DNA from: Chloroflexota bacterium
Lineage (GTDB): Bacteria; Chloroflexota; Chloroflexia; Chloroflexales; Kallotenuaceae
Direction of reading: 5' to 3'
NCBI GenBank assembly: GCA_019240175.1
Contig: JAFAYS010001001.1
Coordinates: forward strand, 1-10,930
Length of the DNA stretch: 10,930 nt
Notes under the pieces: generated by a model
What the model was told of the DNA's origin: nothing
Database searches by the model: none
Seen by the model: the letters and a program-made list of their open reading frames with translations, nothing else
Part shown: in pieces, positions 1-6,102 of the stretch
Position numbering within the stretch: the stretch's first letter is position 1
Layout of the letters: each line of letters opens with the position of its first letter
Translations under genes and position numbers: made by a program

Positions 1-3000
1 CCCGATCCAGCTGGAGCAGCAGGACGCGCAGCAGTGGCCCTTGCGCCAGATCAAACGGCGTGTATGCTTCTTCGGCTGTGCGCTGCTGTGCCAGCGCCTC
101 ACGCTCGGCTGCGGGGAGCGCGCGGAGATCGAGCGTCGTGATCGCGATCGGCTGGGGCGGCCTGATCACTTGCATCGGCGCGCCGTCGACCAGGGCAAAG
201 ACCGTGCGCAGCGACTCGTGGCGCTCGATCAGCGTATCGAAGCTGCGCTGTAGGGCGCTCCCGTCAAGCGAGCCGGTCAGGCGTAGCGCGACGAAAATAT
301 TATAGGCCGGGCTGTTGGGTGCCAGCTGATCGATAAACCACAGCCGCTGCTGGGCAAACGAGCAAGGAAAGCGATCGCTGCCGGTGCGTGGTTGGGGCTG
401 GATCGGCGTCAAGCTTGCGCCACCTGCCGTGGATTGTGGTCCCGCGTAGCCAAGCTGCTCGGCCAGCTGCCAGCTGAGATCGCCCAGAAAATCCTCGGCG
501 TAGGCGTCGCGCCAGCGCTCGCTGGTCGTGGCATCGATGCGCTGGTGCTCGTGGAACTTGACATCGCCGAGCATGCGGCTGGCAGCGTGCGGGCCATCGG
601 TCATGCGCTGCCGGGTATCGGCGTAGGGCTGAAGCATCGCCGGATCGAGATCGAGGCCGAGAAAGGCGCAGATCTGCTCCATGCTGCCCGCCGGGTCGCG
701 CACTAAATCCTCGAAATGCACGGTATGTTGCCGCTCAGCCGGAATCTGCTCGAAGAAGTCCAGAATGTTCTGGTGGCTGATCAGCCAGATCAGCTCGGCC
801 AGCTCACGGGTGGTAAAGCCGTGGGGCCGGCGAAAAAAGATCTGGTCGAGCTTGGCCTCCTCGAACGAGCGAATCATGCCGTACGGATGGCGGATCAGGT
901 GGATGTAGCGCGCGTCGGCGAAGTCCTGCTCGGCGCGCGCAAGCATCGCGCGGTCCAGCGCGTACGACGGCGTTTTGTCGACCAGCATCCGGTCGCCGAG
1001 CCAGCGTTGCAACTCGGCATAGAACGCCTGCACGCTCAGATCTTGATGCTCGTACTGCGCCATGATCTGCTCGGCTGTGGCGGCATCGCACTGCTTGAGC
1101 GCCATGATCGCGCGGATCGCGCCTTCCAGCCAGAAGCGATCGCGACCCGTAAACGCGGCTTTGCGCTCCCCCAACGTGTTGAACGACAGCAGCTCAAGCT
1201 CGGGCGGCGCGAAGAGCTGCGGATGGCCGGCCAGCATCACGCGCAGCAGCGTCGAGCCCGAGCGCGGCGGCGATAGCACGAAGACCATCGGCGGGTTCTT
1301 GGTGTGCGAGCCAACTCTGCGCGGCGGCAGCGGCGTGATCAATTGCCGGATCTGAGCAACCTCGGCCTGACCGATCGGCGTTGACGATTGCTTTGACATA
1401 ACATGAGGGTTTGCTTCAGTCACGGCCTGCGCGCCGACGATGTGTGTAACACCCTGCGGGTAGCGGCTGGCCAGATAGGCCGCCAGCTCGGCGACGGTGG
1501 GCGCGTCGAAGATCGCGACGACATAGACAATCTCTTGCAGGGCGGTTTGGAGCTGGTTGACCAGTAACGCGGCCTGAATCGAGTTCCCTCCCAGCGCGAA
1601 AAAGTTGTCATGCACGCCGATCGTAGTAACGCCCAGCAGCGCTTGCCAGAGCTCGACGAGCCGCTGCTCCAAAGCTGTGCGCGGCGCGATGTAGGACTCT
1701 TCAAAAGCCGGTCGAGCGTGGTCCGGGTCGGGCAGCGCTTTACGATCGAGCTTGCCATTCGCGGTCAGCGGCAGCGCGTCAAGTGTCACAAACGCCGACG
1801 GGATCATATACTCAGGCAAGCGTGCGCCCAGGAAACCGCGCAGCTCGTCGACAGTTAGTCCCTCACCCCTGGCCCTCACACCCGGCCCCACTCCCGTTGC
1901 GATAGGAGAAGGGAGAGGTTCGGTACTCCTTTGTTCCTTTGTTTCTTTGTTCTCTTGTTCTTTGTTCCTTTGTTCCTCTGTCCCTAGGTTCTTGGTTCTT
2001 AGTTCTTGGTTCTTCGTTACGTACGCCACCAGTCGCGGTCCGGCCTGCCCAGCGTCATCTCGAGCGATCACCACGGCCTCGCGCACGGCTGGATGCTGCG
2101 CAAGCACTACCTCGATCTCGCCGATCTCGATGCGGAAGCCGCGAATTTTGATCTGCTGATCGATCCGTCCTAGATATTCCAGCTCACCCTGCAGCCCGTA
2201 GCGCGCCAGATCGCCCGATTTATATAAGCGCTGGCCTGGCTGCTTTGTAAAAGGATGCGGCACGAAGCGCTCGGCAGTCAAGGCCGGACGAAGGAGGTAG
2301 CCGCGCGCCAGACCAGCGCCGCCGACGTAGATCTCGCCGGGCACACCCACCGGCACTGGATTCAGATGTGCGTCCAGCAGGTAAACCTCAAGATCCGGGA
2401 TCGCGCCGCCAATCACACTTGCCGATTGTTGAAGATCCGCGATCCGCAGCGGGCGATACGTGACATGTACGGTGGTTTCCGTAATGCCATACATATTGAC
2501 CAACTGCGGTCGCCGGTCGCCATGCCGTGCAAACCAGGGTTCTAAGCTCTGGAGATCGAGTGCCTCGCCGCCGAAGATGACCAAACGCAGAGCTAGCTCC
2601 CCTGCGCCGGCGTTGGCGTCGCGCTGGATCAGCTGACGAAAGGCCGAGGGCGTCTGGTTCAGGACGGTAACGCCTTGCTCGCACAGCAGCGCGTAGAACG
2701 CCTCAGGCGAGCGGCTGGTGAGATACGGCACGACCACGAGTTTGCCGCCCGAAAGCAGCGGCCCCCAGATCTCCCAGACGGAAAAGTCGAACGCGGCGGA
2801 GTGGAACATCGTCCATACATCGCGGGCATCGAACGCAAACCACTCCTGGGCCGCGGCAAAGAGCCGAAGCACATTCGCGTGCGTGACCATCACGCCTTTG
2901 GGAATGCCCGTCGATCCCGAGGTGTAGATGACATAAGCGGGATGATCCGGCAGCGTCCGCCTGGCAAGATTTGTGGGCTCGTACTGCGCGATCTGCGCTG

Positions 3001-4969
3001 CATCAGCATCCAGCCGCACCACCGGAATCGCGCGATCGGGCAGCAGCTGAGATTCCTCTGTGTAAAGCTGCGCCTGCGTCACCAGCACCGATACCCGCGC
3101 GTCGGAGAGCATGAATTGGAGCCGCTCGGACGGCAGCGACGGCTCAAGCGGAACATACGCACCGCCCGCCTTGAGAATACCGAGCAGCCCAACGATCAGG
3201 TCGAGCGAGCGCTCAACCAATAATCCAACACAGATCTCCGGTCCTACACCTAACGACCGAAGTTGCCGGGCGAGCTGGTTGGCCTGGCTGTTGAGCTCGG
3301 CATAGGTTAATTGCTTGCCTTCGTAGGCTACGGCGATCGCATCCGGTGTTCGCGCAGCCTGCTGCTCAAATACCTGGTGGAGGCCGTGCTCAACTACGTA
3401 GGAGCGAGTCGCGCGTGAGCCGTGCAGCAGCGCGTCATATTCCGCCGTCGTCAGCAGCGGCAGGTTGGCGATGCGCACATCGGGATCGCTGCTGATCGCG
3501 GCCAGCAACACCTGAATCTGTCCAGCCATGCGCGCGATCGTGCGCTCCTCAAAAAGATCGGTGCGATACTTGAGCGTGGCGGCCAGGCCGGTGCCGGTTT
3601 CAATAAATGTCAGGTTGAGATCGAACTTCACCACGTCGATCTCAAGCGGCACCAGCTCCAGGCGCAAGTTTGGCAACGTCGGCGCGGCGGGCTCATGCTG
3701 ATAGGCAAACATGATCTGGAACAGCGGATGATGGCTCAGGACATGCTCAAGCTGAAACTCTTCCACCAGCTTATCAAAGGGTACATCCTGGTGGGCATAT
3801 GCGCCCAAACACACCTCGCGTACCCGCCGCATGGCCTCGCGAAACGTAGGATTACCGCTGAGATCCGTGCGCAACACCAGCGTATTGACGAAGAAACCGA
3901 GCAGCTTCTGCGATTCGGCGTGTGTCCGATTCGCGATCGGCGTGCCGACCACGATGTCGGCTTGCGCGGTGTAGCGGGCCAGCAGGATCTGCCAGGCTGT
4001 CAGCAGTGTCATAAAGAGCGTACAGTTCTCACGCTGGCTCAGTCGCTCAAGCGCGGCTGTGCATTCGTCGGGCAGCGCGAAATGATAGTCAGCGCCCTGC
4101 GAGGTGGCGGTCGCCGGACGGGGGTAATCCGTCATGAGCTGTAGTACCGGCAAATCCTGTAGCTGCTGCCGCCAGTAGCCCATTTGCTGCTCAAGCCCGG
4201 CTTCTCGGAGCCAGCGGTGCTGCCACAGCGCATAATCGGCATACTGAAGCGGCAGCTCCGGCAGTGGCGGCGCTCTTCTGGCGGCATCGCGCTCACTCAG
4301 ATCGCTGTAAAGCTTGGTTAGCTCGGCAATGAACACGTTCTGTGACCAGGCGTCGAAGATGATGTGGTGAATCATGAACATCACCACATGCTCAAGCAGA
4401 TTCAAGCGAATCAACGTCGCGCGGATCAACGGGCCGCGCTGGAGATCAAAGGGTTGTTGAAAGGCCTGGCGTACGATCTGATCGACCGCAGCCGCCCGCT
4501 CGTTAGGCTGCATGTCCGACAGATCGATCTGGGAGAGCGACAACTGGCTAGCCTCTAAACCGGCAGGCGCGATCACCTGGCTAGGCTGCCCATCTACGAT
4601 CGCGAAAGTCGTCCGTAACACCTCATGGCGGCGCATGATCTCGGCGAGACTCTGCTGCAGCGCGCTGACATCAAGCGTGCCGATCAGGCGTACAACCAGC
4701 GGGATCGTGTACACGCTGCTGCCGGGCTGCAGCTGATCCAGAAACCAGAGCCGCTGTTGAGCGAACGACAGCGGGATAGGGCGATCCTGTTGGTTCCCGC
4801 GCTGGGCCTGCTTGAGCACTGCGCTTAGCTCAGCTTTGTGTGCGCTTAGCGTTGCGCGCAGCTCAGGTGTGAGCACGCCGTTGGGAGCACGATAGCGCAG
4901 TCGATCTCCCTCAAGCCATAGCTCAATATTCAGGCGTTGGAGCTGTGTCAGGAGCTCGATTATCTTCAT
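1..4969 (-). CDS. NRPS, partial: TubC docking - C - A(Thr) - PCP - sulfotransferase - C...
   Basis: A multimodular nonribosomal peptide synthetase, open for 1,656 codons and cut by the left edge (its 3' end is missing). Residues 1-55 (MKIIELLTQLQRLNIELWLE..) match TubC-type N-terminal docking domains, which suggests an upstream partner enzyme. The C domain follows at about 65-500: SFAQQRLWFLDQL, RHEVLRTTF, HHIIFDA with catalytic H202, and a C5-like IANRTHAESQKLLGFFVNT. The A domain spans about 528-1080: YTSGSTGIPKG, FDFSVWEIW, MYGITETT, an A8 motif GRIDQQIKIRG, LPEYMIP, and NGKLDR with K1073. Its specificity residues D728 F729 W732 N771 I798 G800 M826 V834 H835 K1073 spell the textbook threonine code. 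The PCP has FFALGGNS with phosphopantetheine Ser1130. A PAPS sulfotransferase spans about 1225-1506, then a second C domain starts at about 1534 (SFAQQRLWFIDQL, RHESLRTVF). The ATG at 4969 is chosen because the docking domain begins there and AAGGAAG precedes it. An in-frame repeat insertion lies at about 985-1037. The product is unknown. Confidence 0.95.
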   Translation of the reverse strand, partial: MKIIELLTQLQRLNIELWLEGDRLRYRAPNGVLTPELRATLSAHKAELSAVLKQAQRGNQQDRPIPLSFAQQRLWFLDQLQPGSSVYTIPLVVRLIGTLDVSALQQSLAEIMRRHEVLRTTFAIVDGQPSQVIAPAGLEASQLSLSQIDLSDMQPNERAAAVDQIVRQAFQQPFDLQRGPLIRATLIRLNLLEHVVMFMIHHIIFDAWSQNVFIAELTKLYSDLSERDAARRAPPLPELPLQYADYALWQHRWLREAGLEQQMGYWRQQLQDLPVLQLMTDYPRPATATSQGADYHFALPDECTAALERLSQRENCTLFMTLLTAWQILLARYTAQADIVVGTPIANRTHAESQKLLGFFVNTLVLRTDLSGNPTFREAMRRVREVCLGAYAHQDVPFDKLVEEFQLEHVLSHHPLFQIMFAYQHEPAAPTLPNLRLELVPLEIDVVKFDLNLTFIETGTGLAATLKYRTDLFEERTIARMAGQIQVLLAAISSDPDVRIANLPLLTTAEYDALLHGSRATRSYVVEHGLHQVFEQQAARTPDAIAVAYEGKQLTYAELNSQANQLARQLRSLGVGPEICVGLLVERSLDLIVGLLGILKAGGAYVPLEPSLPSERLQFMLSDARVSVLVTQAQLYTEESQLLPDRAIPVVRLDADAAQIAQYEPTNLARRTLPDHPAYVIYTSGSTGIPKGVMVTHANVLRLFAAAQEWFAFDARDVWTMFHSAAFDFSVWEIWGPLLSGGKLVVVPYLTSRSPEAFYALLCEQGVTVLNQTPSAFRQLIQRDANAGAGELALRLVIFGGEALDLQSLEPWFARHGDRRPQLVNMYGITETTVHVTYRPLRIADLQQSASVIGGAIPDLEVYLLDAHLNPVPVGVPGEIYVGGAGLARGYLLRPALTAERFVPHPFTKQPGQRLYKSGDLARYGLQGELEYLGRIDQQIKIRGFRIEIGEIEVVLAQHPAVREAVVIARDDAGQAGPRLVAYVTKNQELRTKNLGTEEQRNKEQENKETKEQRSTEPLPSPIATGVGPGVRARGEGLTVDELRGFLGARLPEYMIPSAFVTLDALPLTANGKLDRKALPDPDHARPAFEESYIAPRTALEQRLVELWQALLGVTTIGVHDNFFALGGNSIQAALLVNQLQTALQEIVYVVAIFDAPTVAELAAYLASRYPQGVTHIVGAQAVTEANPHVMSKQSSTPIGQAEVAQIRQLITPLPPRRVGSHTKNPPMVFVLSPPRSGSTLLRVMLAGHPQLFAPPELELLSFNTLGERKAAFTGRDRFWLEGAIRAIMALKQCDAATAEQIMAQYEHQDLSVQAFYAELQRWLGDRMLVDKTPSYALDRAMLARAEQDFADARYIHLIRHPYGMIRSFEEAKLDQIFFRRPHGFTTRELAELIWLISHQNILDFFEQIPAERQHTVHFEDLVRDPAGSMEQICAFLGLDLDPAMLQPYADTRQRMTDGPHAASRMLGDVKFHEHQRIDATTSERWRDAYAEDFLGDLSWQLAEQLGYAGPQSTAGGASLTPIQPQPRTGSDRFPCSFAQQRLWFIDQLAPNSPAYNIFVALRLTGSLDGSALQRSFDTLIERHESLRTVFALVDGAPMQVIRPPQPIAITTLDLRALPAAEREALAQQRTAEEAYTPFDLAQGPLLRVLLLQLDR
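440..1297 (-). other. In-line PAPS-dependent sulfotransferase domain within the NRPS
   Basis: Residues about 1225-1506 of the synthetase form a Sulfotransfer_3-like domain of roughly 280 residues. The 5'-phosphosulfate-binding loop is PPRSGSTLL (P1234 to L1242) and the 3'-phosphate-binding motif is RHPYGMIRS, starting at R1360. A KTPSYALD segment lies between them, as expected for the family. Such domains transfer sulfonate from PAPS to a hydroxyl or amine. In-line examples are known from CurM and olefin-synthase polyketide synthases, where a sulfonated beta-hydroxyl becomes a leaving group. Here the domain follows a threonine-loaded carrier protein and precedes the next C domain, so the Thr beta-hydroxyl is the obvious candidate acceptor. 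That substrate is inference. A linker of about 70 residues separates it from the PCP. A methionine near its start (HVMSKQSS) is internal to the open frame and has no need to be a separate start. Confidence 0.9.
1859..2015 (-). repeat. Low-complexity repeat insertion, in frame within the A domain
   Basis: Three adjoining repeat blocks interrupt the coding strand of the NRPS between RLVAYVT and LTVDELRGFLGARLPEYMIP. Block 1 (about 1985-2014) is a period-7 array of AGAACCA-like units. Block 2 (about 1926-1978) is a period-7/8 array of GGAACAAA-like units. Block 3 (about 1859-1918) is a C-rich element (plus strand starts CCCTCACCCCTGGCCCTCAC) with partial inverted symmetry between CCTCTCCC and GGGAGTGG on the coding strand. 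All are stop-free in the NRPS frame and add roughly 50 residues. The part from blocks 1-2 is almost purely K, N, Q, E, R and T; that from block 3 is P/G-rich. The site is the variable loop between core motifs A8 and A9, where length variation is tolerated, so the domain may still fold. The composition is unlike the surrounding coding sequence. Confidence 0.85.
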
Positions 4970-4973
4970 AGCT

Positions 4974-4980
4974 CTTCCTT
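4974..4980 (-). promoter_or_regulatory. Ribosome binding site of the NRPS
   Basis: On the minus strand AAGGAAG is followed by AGCT and the ATG at 4969. This is a purine-rich Shine-Dalgarno sequence at a short but workable spacing, and it fixes the start at the beginning of the docking domain. Confidence 0.6.
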
Positions 4981-5020
4981 TGTGAAGATCGTGATGAGTT
5001 AGGTAGAGGTAGCTGTAGCA

Positions 5021-5055
5021 TAGCCCAGCGCGTCGCTGCGCAGCGTGTGGGCCTA
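5021..5055. repeat. Imperfect inverted repeat upstream of the NRPS start
   Basis: A perfect 12-bp palindrome, CGCTGCGCAGCG (5034-5045), sits inside outer arms TAGCCCA (5021-5027) and TGGGCCTA (5048-5055), which pair with one bulged base. The spacers between inner and outer arms are unequal (6 and 2 nt). It lies 52-86 bp upstream of the NRPS ATG and could be an operator or a structured 5' leader. No function is shown by sequence alone. Confidence 0.4.
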
Positions 5056-5269
5056 CACCAATTGCCCAGTCGCGGGAACCGTACAGCTAGGCTGAAGGTA
5101 TCTATCTGAAGGGCCGGTTGCTTGGATCGCGGGCGTCGGCTATGCATTGATGGTTGCGCGCCAATCCGTAGGTGAACTGCTCTCTGAAGACCTAAGTCCT
5201 CGCCTACTGAGATTCAGCGCGATCCACCGGCAATTGTATCATGAAGCAGATACTGGATCTGACGTAGGC

Positions 5270-5350
5270 AGCTTAGCATTGTGTTGTAGATGAATGATGT
5301 ATATGTGTATAGTTTTTACCGATAATCTTTATTCTCATATCAACAAGAGT
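5270..5350. promoter_or_regulatory. AT-rich island, possible promoter region
   Basis: This stretch is markedly AT-rich in an otherwise GC-rich window. On the plus strand TTTACC (5315-5320) and TATCAA (5338-5343) are separated by 17 bp, a possible sigma-70-type pair. On the minus strand, facing the NRPS, two TATACA-like hexamers occur without a good -35 partner. It is a reasonable place for promoter activity, but the matches are weak. Confidence 0.25.
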
Positions 5351-5355
5351 TATCA

Positions 5356-5465
5356 CAAGAAGGCCGTACGCAGCTCGTCATGATACACCAGAAAGCGACG
5401 CAGATAAGATCAAGAAGGCCGTACGCAGCTCGTCATGATACACCAGAAGGCGACGCAGATAAGAT
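5356..5465. repeat. 55-bp direct tandem duplication, two copies
   Basis: Units 5356-5410 and 5411-5465 abut exactly and differ at a single base (A at 5394, G at 5449), giving 54/55 identity. Each unit begins CAAGAAGGCCGTACGCAGCT and ends CGACGCAGATAAGAT. The near identity indicates a recent duplication. The minus strand of the copy nearer the NRPS reads SYLRRFLVYHDELRTAFL followed by a stop, which looks protein-like and might be the duplicated tail of a lost gene. I could not assign a family. Confidence 0.9.
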
Positions 5466-5626
5466 TTGGAAGACTGACAAGGTGTAACGATAGGTTTGAT
5501 GCGTGCTTTCCTCACACTAGCCTTTTTCACTTGCCAACCATTGATCAATTGCCGCTTGAATCACCATACGCACCTGTTCTCATACCAAGGATCTCATGAA
5601 AATTGAAACTCAACGGGCATTTTTGT

Positions 5627-5694
5627 TCAAAGTTGGAGACTGGACGCTTTGTTCAAGGCTTCCAGTCTCCTGATTCTACCTCAAAGTTCGAGAC
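5627..5694. repeat. Long hairpin flanked by a 14-bp direct repeat
   Basis: GGAGACTGGA (5635-5644) pairs perfectly with TCCAGTCTCC (5661-5670). After one mismatch the stem continues with GCTTT (5646-5650) against AAGGC (5655-5659, one G-U pair), leaving a GTTC tetraloop. The sequence TCAAAGTTSGAGAC occurs at 5627-5640, overlapping the left arm, and again at 5681-5694, with one difference. No T-tract follows on either strand, so a standard intrinsic terminator is unlikely. It could be a REP/MITE-like element or a structured RNA. Confidence 0.65.
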
Positions 5695-5705
5695 GCGCCT
5701 GATAG

Positions 5706-5745
5706 TTGCACAGGGCGCACACCCTGCCGGTGTGTATGCTACACT
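5706..5745 (+). promoter_or_regulatory. Palindrome next to -10-like sequence, possible kinase operon promoter
   Basis: CACACC (5718-5723) and GGTGTG (5729-5734) form a 17-bp hyphenated palindrome with a 5-bp centre. It lies immediately before TATGCTACACT, which resembles a -10 element. TTGCAC (5706-5711) resembles a -35, but the 23-bp spacing to TATGCT is too long for an ordinary sigma-70 promoter. If used, the transcript would carry a leader of about 350 nt before the kinase ATG. The palindrome could be an activator or repressor site. Confidence 0.25.
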
Positions 5746-6102
5746 AGCGTGAGTCGTTGACGATGGTGTGCTGTGCCGAAAGCAGCCTCTGCGTCCATGT
5801 GTTCGTGATCTCCGACGACCAGCGCGGGACCGATGCGCCGATCATCGCTCGGCAGCCTGTGTTGGGGAGACCAGCCGGCACGCGCGCCCTTGCTTCGTGC
5901 GACGAGCTACGTTGCTGTGCGTTCAGCCCATATCCGACGCACATCCAGGCCACCCGCAGCTGGCTCTCTCGCCTCTGGGACACGCCCCCCTTGCGCCCGT
6001 GTGCGAGACAACATTGGTGTCCGGACCTGTGACCGACCCGCCGCACACACCAGCACTTCACCCCGCGCCGGCCTGGGCCGACGCGACACTGGGAATCGAC
6101 GT

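Larger units (their letters stand above)
4970..6102. other. Divergent intergenic region without a convincing gene
   Basis: About 1.1 kb separate the divergent starts of the NRPS and the histidine kinase. Short open frames exist on both strands, especially in the GC-rich part after 5750, but they overlap each other, use cysteine- and arginine-rich filler-like sequence and match no family I recognise. The region holds an imperfect inverted repeat (5021-5055), an AT-rich island (about 5270-5350), a 55-bp tandem duplication (5356-5465), a long hairpin (5635-5670) and a short palindrome next to a -10-like TATGCT (5718-5740). Promoters for both flanking genes must lie here or within the leader, but I cannot place them securely. 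Confidence 0.6.

Noticed and set aside
1859..2030. Frameshift or pseudogene break at the low-complexity segment of the NRPS
   Set aside because: The same frame carries A8 before it and A9, A10 and the PCP motif after it, with no stop, so the gene is intact here.
409..2874. Short minus-strand frames at 409-597, 804-1091, 1420-1758, 2388-2684 and 2659-2874
   Set aside because: All are in frames other than that of the NRPS, which reads through these positions with recognisable motifs.
41..4828. Many plus-strand open frames opposite the NRPS (for example 716-1276, 2675-3223, 3422-4144)
   Set aside because: They are antisense shadows of one continuous minus-strand NRPS frame whose motifs are intact throughout; none shows family features.
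5356..5465. CRISPR array
   Set aside because: Only two units, directly abutting with no spacers, and unit length 55 bp; it is a simple tandem duplication.
5833..6102. Upstream start for the histidine kinase at 5833
   Set aside because: The extra 90 residues are Arg/Pro/Ser-rich with no domain or helix; ATG 6103 starts right at the first membrane segment.
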